Positions 1 through 8,490 of a stretch of 64,000 nucleotides of DNA are shown here, piece by piece. The notes beneath the pieces were generated by a model. The model ran no database searches. It was not told the origin of the DNA and saw only the letters and a program-made list of their open reading frames with translations. Where the stretch lies: contig NZ_JAFP01000001.1 of NCBI RefSeq assembly GCF_000526195.1, forward strand, positions 1,442,014 to 1,506,013. The letters run 5' to 3'. The first letter of the stretch is position 1. Each line of letters opens with the position of its first letter. A program made the translations under genes and the position numbers. Origin of the DNA: Hippea sp. KM1 (lineage in GTDB: Bacteria > Campylobacterota_A > Desulfurellia > Desulfurellales > Hippeaceae).

Positions 1-1598
1 CAATAATGAAGGGTGTTAATAAGCTCGCCGATGCAGTAGCCGTAACAATGGGTCCAAGGGGTAGGAATGTTGTTATCGACAGGAGGTTCGGTAGCCCAAC
101 AATAACAAAGGACGGTGTTACCGTTGCAAGGGAGATAGAGCTTAAAGACCCGTATGAGAACATGGGTGCTCAGCTTGTTAAAGAGGTTGCATCCAAGACA
201 AGCGATGTGGCAGGTGATGGTACAACAACGGCTACGGTATTGGCAAGGGCTATATATAGAGAGGGCTTGAGGAATGTTACAGCCGGTGCAAACCCAATTG
301 AGATAAAGAGGGGTATTGATAAAGCCGTCGAGAAGGTTGTTGAGGAGCTAAAGAAGATCTCCAAAGAGGTAACGGAGAAGAAGCAGATTGCAGAGGTCGG
401 CACAATATCTGCAAACAACGACAGGGAGATCGGTGAGATAATCGCCGAGGCAATGGACAAAGTCGGCAAGAACGGCGTTATAACTGTTGAGGAAGCAAAG
501 GGCACAGAGACAACATTGGAGCTTGTTGAGGGTATGAGGTTCGACAGGGGTTATCTGTCTCCATATTTTGTAACAAACCCAGACAAGATGATTGCCGAGC
601 TTGAGGATGCCTTCATCGTAATCACAGACAAGAAGGTAAGCTCTATGCAGGAGTTCTTGCCACTTGTGGAAAAGATCGCAAAAACAGGCAGGCCATTCCT
701 GGTAATTGCTGAAGAGGTTGAGGGCGAGGCTTTGGCAACGCTCGTTGTCAACAAGTTAAGGGGAACACTGCAGTGCTGCGCAGTAAAGGCTCCTGGCTTC
801 GGTGACAGAAGGAAAGAGATGCTCAGGGACATAGCAATTCTAACAGGCGGCCAGGTAATCAGCGAAGAGACCGGTATGAAGTTTGACAATGTTGATCTGG
901 ATGTTCTTGGAAGGGCCAAAAAGATCATCGTTGACAAGGAGAACACAACAATCGTTGATGGCTTTGGCTCCAAAGAGGATATAGAGGCAAGGATTAAACA
1001 GATAGATGCACAGATAGAGCAGTCCACAAGCGAATACGACAAAGAGAAACTAAGAGAGAGAAAGGCAAAATTGGCCGGTGGCGTTGCCATCATCAAGGTA
1101 GGTGCTGCAACCGAGACAGAGATGAAGGAGAAGAAGGCCAGGGTCGAGGACGCACTGAACGCTACAAAGGCTGCCGTTGAAGAGGGTATTGTTCCTGGTG
1201 GTGGAACAGCCCTTCTAAGGTGCCAGGCAGCATTGGAGGGCGTAAAGGGCGAGAACGACGATCAGGATATCGGTATAAAGATAATCAAGAAGGTTTTGGA
1301 GGAGCCTGCAAAGGTAATAGCAAGCAATGCAGGATTTGAGGGCTCCATCATAATAAACAAGATAAGAGAGAACAACGACATCTCCTATGGGTTCGATGCA
1401 AGGAACGGTGAGTTTGTCAACATGTTCGAAAAGGGCATCATCGACCCAACAAAGGTTGAAAGAACGGCAATACAGAACGCCGCTTCTGTTGCAGGCTTGA
1501 TGCTAACAACAGAAACACTCATCACAGACGATCCAAAAGAGAGGGAGAAAGAAGACAGGGCAATGGCTGGTGCTGCCGGTGGCGCTGGTATGTATTAA
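1..1598 (+). CDS. groEL: Chaperonin GroEL (60 kDa subunit), 5' end cut by the window edge
   Basis: This is the large subunit of the cytoplasmic GroEL/GroES folding chamber, which encloses non-native proteins and uses ATP to refold them. The visible protein begins at the family's internal [20 protein letters not shown] segment, near residue 20 of a normal GroEL. The frame stays open to base 1, so the ATG at 6 is an internal methionine and the true start lies upstream. The nucleotide-binding [11 protein letters not shown] loop is near visible residue 70 and the apical and equatorial domains follow intact. Family-typical [13 protein letters not shown] is present near residue 400. The protein ends in a short Gly/Met-rich tail, [11 protein letters not shown]. 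groES is presumably just upstream but cannot be seen. A strong terminator follows at once. Confidence 0.98.
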   Translation, partial: IMKGVNKLADAVAVTMGPRGRNVVIDRRFGSPTITKDGVTVAREIELKDPYENMGAQLVKEVASKTSDVAGDGTTTATVLARAIYREGLRNVTAGANPIEIKRGIDKAVEKVVEELKKISKEVTEKKQIAEVGTISANNDREIGEIIAEAMDKVGKNGVITVEEAKGTETTLELVEGMRFDRGYLSPYFVTNPDKMIAELEDAFIVITDKKVSSMQEFLPLVEKIAKTGRPFLVIAEEVEGEALATLVVNKLRGTLQCCAVKAPGFGDRRKEMLRDIAILTGGQVISEETGMKFDNVDLDVLGRAKKIIVDKENTTIVDGFGSKEDIEARIKQIDAQIEQSTSEYDKEKLRERKAKLAGGVAIIKVGAATETEMKEKKARVEDALNATKAAVEEGIVPGGGTALLRCQAALEGVKGENDDQDIGIKIIKKVLEEPAKVIASNAGFEGSIIINKIRENNDISYGFDARNGEFVNMFEKGIIDPTKVERTAIQNAASVAGLMLTTETLITDDPKEREKEDRAMAGAAGGAGMY

Positions 1599-1627
1599 AA
1601 TCCCGCCTTCTCCAAACAATAAACCCA

Positions 1628-1662
1628 CCCTCCCAGGGGCTGTCCTCTGGGAGGGTTTTTTA
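1628..1662 (+). terminator. Rho-independent terminator of groEL
   Basis: A perfect 9-bp stem, CCCTCCCAG (1628-1636) pairing with CTGGGAGGG (1647-1655), is followed by a run of six T. It lies 30 bases after the groEL stop. The stop codon of the convergent hydrolase gene (1660-1662) falls at the end of the T-tract, so the two genes have almost no space between them. Confidence 0.92.
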
Positions 1663-2289
1663 TTTGTAATCTATGTAGGGGTTAAATGCCCTTTCATGCC
1701 CTATTGTGGTATGATCCCCATGACCCGGATACACCACAACATCGTCAGGCAGCTTCATTAGCCTTCTTATACTGTTTAACAGATCATCCTTGCTCCCTGA
1801 AGGAAAATCCCACCTGCCAACAGATTCAAAAAACAGCGTATCACCGCTAAAGAGCCATTTTTCGCTCGATTCATAGAAGCAAACAGAGCCGGGTGTATGT
1901 CCAGGTGTATGCAAAACCTCAAGCCTCAAAGAACCAACAGATATAACATCGCCATCTGTCAATAGAATATCGGGTTTGGGAGACGGCTGTTGTTTTTTTA
2001 GCAGGTATATCTCAGCATCAACATGGGCTCTCTCAAGCGGTTTTGCATCGTTTCTGTGTATCGCAAGATCTATGTTGTACTTTTCCTTTAAAAATGCATT
2101 GGCGCCCACATGGTCGAAATGGTAATGGGTATTCAAAATTATCCTGGGTTTAAGTCCATGCTCTCCAATAACACCGTCGATTTTTTCGGGTTCATCACCC
2201 GGATCAATAATGGCGCACTCCCTCGTTGATCTGTCAAATACAAAATAACAGTTCTCCTCAAGCTCTCCTGTTATAAGCCTCAAAACCAT
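1660..2289 (-). CDS. Metallo-beta-lactamase-fold hydrolase (glyoxalase II-like)
   Basis: A 209-residue single-domain member of the metallo-beta-lactamase superfamily, close in layout to the small hydroxyacylglutathione-hydrolase-like proteins. The di-metal signature THYHFDH is at residues 54-60. The next metal His is in HTPGHTPGS near residue 130. The bridging Asp is in FSGDTLF and the last His in YPGHGDHT. Family members hydrolyse thioesters or handle persulfides. The full GloB C-terminal substrate domain is absent, so the substrate cannot be named. The gene is cytoplasmic (no signal peptide) and stands alone between groEL and the fix terminator, convergent with groEL. The start codon sits close to the fix terminator, so it may have its own promoter. 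Confidence 0.9.
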   Translation of the reverse strand: MVLRLITGELEENCYFVFDRSTRECAIIDPGDEPEKIDGVIGEHGLKPRIILNTHYHFDHVGANAFLKEKYNIDLAIHRNDAKPLERAHVDAEIYLLKKQQPSPKPDILLTDGDVISVGSLRLEVLHTPGHTPGSVCFYESSEKWLFSGDTLFFESVGRWDFPSGSKDDLLNSIRRLMKLPDDVVVYPGHGDHTTIGHERAFNPYIDYK

Positions 2290-2308
2290 ACCAACATCCC
2301 CACAAACT

Positions 2309-2345
2309 AAAAAAGCCCCCTGCCCTTTTTAAAAAGGCAGGAGGC
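2309..2345 (-). terminator. Rho-independent terminator after fixX
   Basis: On the minus strand a GC-rich stem, GCCTCCTGCC pairing with GGCAGGGGGC (one G-T pair), encloses an AT-rich loop and is followed by six T. It lies about 30 bases beyond the fixX stop and closes the fixABCX operon. Confidence 0.88.
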
Positions 2346-2371
2346 CATGGTTTCCTTGCGGTTTCTAATTC

Positions 2372-2656
2372 TTAACCGAACTTATAGGCAACGCCAAATC
2401 CACCCCTTGGATACTTCCAGGTGATGTAATCACATGCTATTCTGCATGTTCCACACTCAACGCAGGCATCGTAGTTTATGTTTATCTTCTGCTCATTCTC
2501 ATCCCATGTATAGACGCTTGCAGGGCATACATAGGTGCACTGCTTCTTCTCGCAGGTCTTGCAGGCCTCGGGGTCTGCTATACCCAAATGGCTATACTCA
2601 TGATCAACATTGTATCCAACAAGATAAAGTTTATCTTCGATTCTTAACTTCTTCAT
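2372..2656 (-). CDS. fixX: FixX-type ferredoxin-like protein
   Basis: A 94-residue ferredoxin-like protein that carries electrons between the flavoprotein FixC and the quinone pool in FixABCX complexes. Two cysteine sets are visible: CKTCEKKQCTYVCP near residues 32-45 and CVECGTCRIACD near 71-82. The second matches a classical [4Fe-4S] CxxCxxCxxxC motif. The first is the less regular set usual in FixX. Its start overlaps the fixC stop by 4 bases, so the two are translationally coupled. It is the last gene of the operon, followed by a strong terminator. It has no signal peptide and acts at the inner face of the membrane with FixC. Confidence 0.93.
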   Translation of the reverse strand: MKKLRIEDKLYLVGYNVDHEYSHLGIADPEACKTCEKKQCTYVCPASVYTWDENEQKININYDACVECGTCRIACDYITWKYPRGGFGVAYKFG

Positions 2657-3954
2657 CTTAATTTCCTCCAGATAGTATACAAGTCTTTAGCGAGGTTGAT
2701 ATAACCGAACCTCTGCTTGAGTTCATCTTTGATCTTTCTGAACTTATCTGGTTTTGGAGTGCCGTCAACATTGTAAATCTCTGTCATAGCATCGATGATA
2801 AACTGCGGATAATCGGTTAACAGATACCTCTTCTCCTCAAGCAACTCTGGCAGGTTCCTGTAGTATTTGAGATCCTTCAATACATACATCTCCTCAAGCT
2901 TATCCTGATACCTTGAGAGCATCCTCTCGGAGAAATCACCGGCCTCCCTTGCTTCAAGATATGTCTTTGCCGCTGCCTTACCACTCTCTATTGCGAGGTT
3001 GGAACCCTCCCTGTGGACAGAGTCAACAAGCATGGCAGCATCGCCCGTTACCATAAACCCATCGGTGTATAGCTTTGGAACAGCGAAGTATCCACCCTCA
3101 GGTATCATGTGGGCAAGATATTCTTTTGTCTCTCCGCCCTCGATCAACGGCAGAACGGATGGATGGTGTTTGACCTTCTCAAGCAGATCGTTGGGGTTCA
3201 TCCTGTGCTCAACCAAATCCTTAATGATGGCACCCACACCGATGGATACGGATGTCTTATTTGTATAGATCCAGGCCATAGCCTCGATGCCCTCAAAGAA
3301 CGGACCTGTTAGCTCGATAGTAACACCCTCATCCGGGTTGGTTATACCAAACCTATCGTTTACCTCTTTCTCGGAAAGTCCTATGATCTCCTTTGTGGCA
3401 ACGGCCACCTTCTCAGCGGTTATCTTCTTCCTCAATCCCAGGGATTTTGCTAAGAAGGACTGAACGCCGTCTGCAGCTATTACGCAATCGGCATAGAGGT
3501 CTCCCTCAGGCCTATCGGTTCTAACACCGACAACCTTGCCGTTTTCAACTATAGGCTCTGTAACAACCGTCTCGTTAATCAGAAGGGCGCCAGCCTCAAC
3601 CACCTGTTTGGCAAACCACTTATCAAAGTGAGCCCTGAATACGCTGAAACAGTTGTAAGGCTCCTGGTTCCACTTCTGATTCCTGATACCGGAGCTAAAA
3701 TGGGAGGTCTCATCAAGGAGCCACATCCTCTGTTCAATGATATGCCTCTCAAGTGGGGCATCCTTATAGAACTCAGGGATCAGATCGTCCATGGGCTTCC
3801 TGTAAAGGATTCCGCCCATGACATTCTTGGATCCAGGGAACTTACCCCTTTCTATTATTATCGTATCAACACCAGCCTTTGCCAATACATAACCTGCAGC
3901 CAAACCCGCAGGACCAGCACCGACTATAATTACATCAAAATCTTTTTTTCCCAT
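2653..3954 (-). CDS. fixC: FixC, electron-transfer flavoprotein-quinone oxidoreductase family
   Basis: A 433-residue FAD-dependent oxidoreductase of the geranylgeranyl-reductase/ETF-QO superfamily. The Rossmann FAD motif VGAGPAGLAAGYVLAKAG begins near residue 11. A second FAD contact is in DGFMVTGDAAMLVDSVHREG near residue 305. In FixABCX, FixC takes electrons from the FixAB flavins and passes them to quinone through FixX. In characterised complexes this is coupled by flavin electron bifurcation to ferredoxin or flavodoxin reduction from NADH. It sits between fixB (12-base gap) and fixX (4-base overlap). No nif genes are visible, so a nitrogen-fixation role is not shown; general anaerobic electron balancing is at least as likely. 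Confidence 0.95.
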   Translation of the reverse strand: MGKKDFDVIIVGAGPAGLAAGYVLAKAGVDTIIIERGKFPGSKNVMGGILYRKPMDDLIPEFYKDAPLERHIIEQRMWLLDETSHFSSGIRNQKWNQEPYNCFSVFRAHFDKWFAKQVVEAGALLINETVVTEPIVENGKVVGVRTDRPEGDLYADCVIAADGVQSFLAKSLGLRKKITAEKVAVATKEIIGLSEKEVNDRFGITNPDEGVTIELTGPFFEGIEAMAWIYTNKTSVSIGVGAIIKDLVEHRMNPNDLLEKVKHHPSVLPLIEGGETKEYLAHMIPEGGYFAVPKLYTDGFMVTGDAAMLVDSVHREGSNLAIESGKAAAKTYLEAREAGDFSERMLSRYQDKLEEMYVLKDLKYYRNLPELLEEKRYLLTDYPQFIIDAMTEIYNVDGTPKPDKFRKIKDELKQRFGYINLAKDLYTIWRKLR

Positions 3955-3966
3955 TTTGCTCTCCTT

Positions 3967-4980
3967 TTAAGCCTTTCCTAATTTTTCCTTAAACATTTTC
4001 GTCATCTTAGGAAGAACCTCTAAAACATCACCAACGATACCGTATGTTGCTATCTCAAAGATAGGAGCCTCTGGGTCGCTATTGATAGCAATGATAACAT
4101 CGGAGGACTTCATTCCGGCAACATGCTGTATGGCACCAGAGATTCCGCAGGCTATATAGATCTTCGGATGGACGGTCTGACCCGTCTGACCAACCTGCCT
4201 TGTCTGTGGGGCCCAACCGGCCTGAACGGCCTTCCTGCTTGCTGCCCATGTGCCGCCAAGCACATCGGCCAACTCCTGAACTAACTTCATGTTATCCTTG
4301 TTGCCCATACCAAATCCGCCTGCCACGATAACATCATAGAATCCAAGGTTGATCTTCTCGCCTTCCTCAATTATCTTCTCGAGTATCTTCTTTGTGTATT
4401 TGCTCTTATCAAAGTCATACTTCTCTTTTACAACCTCGCCCTTTACAGGCTCCTCAATCGCCTTATAAACACCCGGCCTGGATGTTGACATCTGAGGCCT
4501 GTTGTCCGGACAGAAGATTGTGGCCATCAGGTTTCCGCCGAATGTAGGCCTTGTCATGAGGAGGTTCTTTGTCTTGGGATCTATATCCAATGCTGTCGTA
4601 TCGGCCGTAAGACCTGTCTGAAGCACCGTAGCTATCGTTCCTGCCAAATCCCTTCCCAAGGTTGTTGCACCAATGAGAACTATCTCCGGCTTATACTTCT
4701 CGATCAGGTATACGATGGAGTCCCTGTATGGCTCTGTCATGTAATCCTTAAGAATCGGATCCTCTATGATAAAGTACTTCTTAGCCCCGTATTTGAAAAC
4801 CTCATCCTTGAACTGCTCAACCTTATCACCAACAGTAAAGGCATGAACCTCACAGCCCAAATCCTTGGCAAGCTCTCTGGCCTTTGTCAAAAGCTCAAAG
4901 GATACCCTTGCAACCTCTCCGTTCTCATGCTCAACAAAAACCCATATATGCTTATATTTGCTAATATCCTGTTTAATCAT
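3967..4980 (-). CDS. fixB: FixB, electron transfer flavoprotein alpha subunit
   Basis: A 337-residue ETF alpha-type subunit, the partner of FixA. The N-terminal half (about 1-195) is the ETF domain, starting with an extra N-terminal stretch before IWVFVEHENGEVARVS. The C-terminal FAD-binding domain carries the family's YIACGISGAIQHVAGM and IIAINSDPEAPIF segments near residues 275-310, which bind the adenosine part of FAD. The second flavin of bifurcating ETFs sits between FixA and FixB. The gene lies 16 bases downstream of fixA in the same operon. Confidence 0.95.
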   Translation of the reverse strand: MIKQDISKYKHIWVFVEHENGEVARVSFELLTKARELAKDLGCEVHAFTVGDKVEQFKDEVFKYGAKKYFIIEDPILKDYMTEPYRDSIVYLIEKYKPEIVLIGATTLGRDLAGTIATVLQTGLTADTTALDIDPKTKNLLMTRPTFGGNLMATIFCPDNRPQMSTSRPGVYKAIEEPVKGEVVKEKYDFDKSKYTKKILEKIIEEGEKINLGFYDVIVAGGFGMGNKDNMKLVQELADVLGGTWAASRKAVQAGWAPQTRQVGQTGQTVHPKIYIACGISGAIQHVAGMKSSDVIIAINSDPEAPIFEIATYGIVGDVLEVLPKMTKMFKEKLGKA

Positions 4981-4996
4981 TTTCTCAACCTCACCC

Positions 4997-5818
4997 TTAC
5001 TGTACTTTTCCCATTTGCTTCAAAACGGGAGTAATTTTTTCATACAGAGTGTTTAAGATAGCATCCACAGAATCGCCCTCTAAAATCTCGCCACCCTCTC
5101 TCTTTGGAGGCGTAAATGCCTTCTTAACCTTTGTCGGGGAGTTCTTAAGACCGCACTGAGAGGCATCGATTTGAGTATTGCTGGAGTTCAAAACCTTAAC
5201 AGGCGTCTTTGCAGCCCTTATCAAGTATGGTAGTGGAGCATAGCTCAATGTGTTCAGCTCCTCCTCAACCGTCAAGAAGCATGGCATAGGAGCTTCGATT
5301 ACCTCCTGGCCGCTCTCAACAAGCCTGACGACCTGAATGGTTTTCTTCTCAGGATCAACCTTCTTAATATCGACAACATAGGTTATAAGCGGAATGTCAA
5401 ACCTCGTTGCTATACCCGGACCTGTCTGGGCTGTATCACCGTCTATTGCCTGTTTACCAGCCCAGAAAAGGTCAACAGGACCCTCTTCCTGGATAATCTT
5501 CTGAGCGCCAGCCCACAAAGCATAGCTTGTTGCAAGCGTATCGGATCCGGCAAACACCCTATCGCTTAAAAGATAAGCGTTGTCTGCACCCATGGCCATT
5601 GCCTCTTTTAGGGCATCCTCAGCCATAGGCGGACCCATACAGATGACCGAAACCTTACCGCCAAACTCGTTCTTGATCCTTACTGCTGCCTCTATGGCAT
5701 GCTTGTCGAATGGATTGATGATGGCTGGAACCCCTTCCCTGATCAATGTTCCAGTCTCATAATCCACCCTGACCTGGGCAGCATCAGGAACCTGTTTGAT
5801 AAAAACTAAAGAGTGCAC
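4997..5818 (-). CDS. fixA: FixA, electron transfer flavoprotein beta subunit
   Basis: A 273-residue ETF beta-type subunit and the first gene of fixABCX. It starts with the family hallmark IKQVPDAAQVRVDYETGTL, and the KHAIEAAVRIKNEFGGKVSV and AMAMGADNAYLLSDR segments follow. In bifurcating ETFs this subunit holds the bifurcating FAD and the NADH site. The start is a GTG at 5818, supported by a strong AAAGGAGG ribosome site 6 bases upstream. A sigma-70-type promoter precedes it on the minus strand. Expression is probably set here for all four genes. Confidence 0.95.
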   Translation of the reverse strand: MHSLVFIKQVPDAAQVRVDYETGTLIREGVPAIINPFDKHAIEAAVRIKNEFGGKVSVICMGPPMAEDALKEAMAMGADNAYLLSDRVFAGSDTLATSYALWAGAQKIIQEEGPVDLFWAGKQAIDGDTAQTGPGIATRFDIPLITYVVDIKKVDPEKKTIQVVRLVESGQEVIEAPMPCFLTVEEELNTLSYAPLPYLIRAAKTPVKVLNSSNTQIDASQCGLKNSPTKVKKAFTPPKREGGEILEGDSVDAILNTLYEKITPVLKQMGKVQ

Positions 5819-5864
5819 TTGAGCCTCCTTTCAAAAAATCTTATTGTTATCTATGCCGCTATAT

Positions 5865-5893
5865 TTATTACCATAATAAAAAAATAAGTCAAG
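5865..5893 (-). promoter_or_regulatory. Predicted sigma-70 promoter of fixABCX
   Basis: On the minus strand, TTGACT (5893-5888) and TAATAA (5870-5865) are separated by exactly 17 bases. The start codon is about 47 bases beyond the -10 box. The surrounding 205-base gap is AT-rich and holds this promoter and the divergent chemoreceptor promoter. Confidence 0.7.
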
Positions 5894-5961
5894 CATTTAT
5901 AGAAACGCCAAAAGAAGTATATTTCAACTATCTAATCCTCATTTTGAATCTAAAATTATAT

Positions 5962-5990
5962 TTGACAAGCATGGGACAAAGTAATATAAA
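5962..5990 (+). promoter_or_regulatory. Predicted sigma-70 promoter of the chemoreceptor gene
   Basis: TTGACA (5962-5967), a 17-base spacer and TATAAA (5985-5990) make a near-consensus promoter 33 bases before the ATG at 6024. A purine-rich ribosome site (AAGGGAAAGGGGG) lies between. It is not the sigma-28 type usual for many chemotaxis genes. Confidence 0.8.
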
Positions 5991-6023
5991 ATAGTTAAAT
6001 TCACTAAGGGAAAGGGGGTTGAA

Positions 6024-7682
6024 ATGGGGGTAGTAGGCGTCAGTAGTATTATCTTTGCCACTTACTTCATCTTAATGACAATCATCTATCTAACAGCAAA
6101 AAGCCTGTTTTTTGCATCCTTTGTTGTCCTCTCGATCGGCTTTTTTGGAGGATTTCTGTTTTACTATTACAAAAGCTTTATCAAACCTCTTAAGGATATA
6201 GACAAATTCTGCAATACCAGGCTCTGCAGCACATATGATTTAACAGACAGGCTTCCCAAGGCTCCTAAAACCCTGGGCTTTCTAAACCTCGCCAATACAT
6301 TTATAGGACAGGTTCAAAACGCATTGAAAAAGACGCTAATAGTATCTAATAAAGTCGCAACGCAGGCGGCCAAGGTTAGCTTCAATGCAGAAAAAATCTC
6401 AGGCAATGTAAAAAGGGAAGCCGAAGGGATGGAAGAGATCAAAACAACGATGGATGAGATCAAAGACTCAATAAACGGCGTATCGAGAAACATAACAAAC
6501 ACATCGGAGTTTATGCAAAAGGTTAACGATTTAGCAAAAAACGGCGCAAGCAAGGCCGAGCTGGCGATAGACAAGATAGAAGATATAGCCAAAGAGGCAA
6601 AAAGGAACGCCGATATGATGAAGGATCTGGGCTCCTCATCCGAAGAGATAGGCAAGATTGTCGAGGTCATAAACGAGATAACAGACCAGACAGCCCTTCT
6701 ATCGCTCAATGCCGCTATTGAGGCAGCGCGTGCCGGCGAGGCGGGTCGAGGCTTTGCCGTGGTTGCCGATGAGATAAGAAAATTGGCCGACAAGACAGCC
6801 CACTCCACCGAGCAGATAAGGCAAATCGTTCAAAAAACACAGGGAGAAACGCAAAAGACCATAGAGGCGACGCTCACCCTTATAGAGAAGGTCGATGAGG
6901 GTAAAGAGCTAATCAAGACAGCGTCCGATTCACTCATAGAGATAGCAGACGGTGTGTCTGAGGCAAGCAGGATGATAGAGGATGTGGCTGCAGCAGCAGA
7001 AGAGCAGTCCTCCGCCGTCGATATGATAGCAGAGAGGGTTGAGAAAATGGCAGAGGATGTATCAAAATCGGCCAAACGCATCGAACTCATCAGGGAAGAT
7101 ACCTACCATATATCAAAAACGGCAGAAGAGCTGTTTGGCTTTATGGTTCAATTCAAGACAGGCTCATACATAGATAAGGTCTATAACATCCTGTTGCAGG
7201 CCAAAGAGGAGATAGAGGAAACCTTCAAGGAGGCCACACAAAAGGGTATAATAAGCTCAGCAGACCTATGGGATAGAAACTATGTACCCGTGCCCAATAC
7301 AAACCCTCAGAAATACAAAACACGCTTTACCGACTTTACAAAGCAGTATATACAGCCTATTGAGGATAAATACCTTCAGATGGATCCAAACTTCAAGTTT
7401 GTTGTTTTGGTTGATAACAACGGATACCTGCCTGCGCACAACTCCATATACGACAAGCCGCTTACGGGCGATTATGAGAAAGACCTGGTGGGCAACCGCT
7501 CCATGAGGATATTCAACGACCCGACGGGACTTGCGGCGGCAAGAAACACCAATCCCGTTCTGCTTCAGACATACATGAGGGATACAGGCGTGATAATGAA
7601 CGACATATCGACACCCATATACTTTGAGGGCAAGCATTGGGGCGGTTTGAGGATAGGTTTCATCTGGAATGAAAGTAATTAA
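6024..7682 (+). CDS. Methyl-accepting chemotaxis protein with C-terminal sensor domain
   Basis: A 552-residue chemoreceptor. Two hydrophobic segments (about residues 3-22 and 26-47) lie almost back to back, so there is no periplasmic sensor domain. A long helical region follows. The kinase-control tip is near residues 222-255, with [20 protein letters not shown]. After the signalling hairpin comes a further domain of about 170 residues (380-552) with [15 protein letters not shown], a Cache-like look and a conserved-looking HWGGLRIGF end. I recall similar tails on other deltaproteobacterial-type receptors. Sensing is therefore probably cytoplasmic and C-terminal. The gene has its own strong promoter and overlaps the following nuclease gene by 14 bases. 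Confidence 0.9.
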   Translation: MGVVGVSSIIFATYFILMTIIYLTAKSLFFASFVVLSIGFFGGFLFYYYKSFIKPLKDIDKFCNTRLCSTYDLTDRLPKAPKTLGFLNLANTFIGQVQNALKKTLIVSNKVATQAAKVSFNAEKISGNVKREAEGMEEIKTTMDEIKDSINGVSRNITNTSEFMQKVNDLAKNGASKAELAIDKIEDIAKEAKRNADMMKDLGSSSEEIGKIVEVINEITDQTALLSLNAAIEAARAGEAGRGFAVVADEIRKLADKTAHSTEQIRQIVQKTQGETQKTIEATLTLIEKVDEGKELIKTASDSLIEIADGVSEASRMIEDVAAAAEEQSSAVDMIAERVEKMAEDVSKSAKRIELIREDTYHISKTAEELFGFMVQFKTGSYIDKVYNILLQAKEEIEETFKEATQKGIISSADLWDRNYVPVPNTNPQKYKTRFTDFTKQYIQPIEDKYLQMDPNFKFVVLVDNNGYLPAHNSIYDKPLTGDYEKDLVGNRSMRIFNDPTGLAAARNTNPVLLQTYMRDTGVIMNDISTPIYFEGKHWGGLRIGFIWNESN

Positions 7683-8490
7683 ATCAAACGGAGAAATCGA
7701 GGAGTTTAAGGCGGATAAGCTTATAAATTCGCTTATCCGCTCCGGCGCCTCCCTCGAAGAAGCCCAGGAGATAGCAAACATCATACAGCTAAAGATAACG
7801 CAACCAACACCCACAAGGGCGATTTATAGGTTTGCAAAGGAACTATTAAAGAAGACAAACCCGCCATCGGCCATGAAATACTCCCTCAAAAAGGCCATGA
7901 TGCGTCTTGGACCATCCGGCTACCCCTTTGAGCGGTTTTTTGCAAAGCTCATGCAGGCTTACGGATTCGAAACAGAGGTGGATGTCGTCGAGGAAGGCAG
8001 ATGCATAAGCCACGAAATAGATGTGCTGGCGTTCAACCTCAACACGGTAATCAGCGTTGAGTGCAAATACCACTCCTCAGCCTTCAGGGCCTCCGATGCC
8101 AAGGTGGCTATGTATGTCTATTCGAGATTCAAAGACTTAGAGGACAGGCTAAAGAGGAAATACAACAAAGAGCGATACGAGGGGTGGTTAATAACAAACA
8201 CCCGCCTAACGATAGATGCCATAAAATTCTCTCGGTGCTACAACTTTAAAGCTGTGGCCTGGAGATACCCAGAAGATGGGGGATTAGAAAGACTCATAGA
8301 GGCAAAGAAGCTATACCCCATCACCGTCTTGAGCATAAAGCAGGATAAGCTTCAAAACCTCCTCAAGCACGACATAGTTATGGCATCAGATATATTAAAC
8401 AAGACAAATGAATTTTTAGAAACAATAGGTTTGAGCAGGAGGAAGATTACACAACTAAAAAGGCAGGTCAGGGCGCTTATTAGCCCCTGA
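7669..8490 (+). CDS. ATP-cone domain fused to Mrr-like restriction endonuclease domain
   Basis: A 273-residue two-domain protein. Residues 1-85 look like an ATP-cone, the nucleotide-sensing module of ribonucleotide reductases and Nrd[19 protein letters not shown], then a helical bundle. Residues about 88-200 resemble the Mrr/PD-(D/E)xK nuclease fold. Candidate catalytic residues are D118 in HEIDVLAF and E131/K133 in VECKYH. A short helical tail ends the protein. Such fusions occur in many bacteria but I know no established function. A nucleotide-gated DNA nuclease in repair or defence is an inference. The start lies inside the end of the chemoreceptor gene, so it is probably co-transcribed. 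Its 3' end overlaps the convergent ugd gene by 11 bases. Confidence 0.8.
   Translation: MKVIKSNGEIEEFKADKLINSLIRSGASLEEAQEIANIIQLKITQPTPTRAIYRFAKELLKKTNPPSAMKYSLKKAMMRLGPSGYPFERFFAKLMQAYGFETEVDVVEEGRCISHEIDVLAFNLNTVISVECKYHSSAFRASDAKVAMYVYSRFKDLEDRLKRKYNKERYEGWLITNTRLTIDAIKFSRCYNFKAVAWRYPEDGGLERLIEAKKLYPITVLSIKQDKLQNLLKHDIVMASDILNKTNEFLETIGLSRRKITQLKRQVRALISP

Noticed and set aside
551-1096. 181-residue open frame antisense to groEL
   Set aside because: It is Ser/Leu-rich shadow sequence opposite a highly conserved gene, with no ribosome site and no recognisable family.
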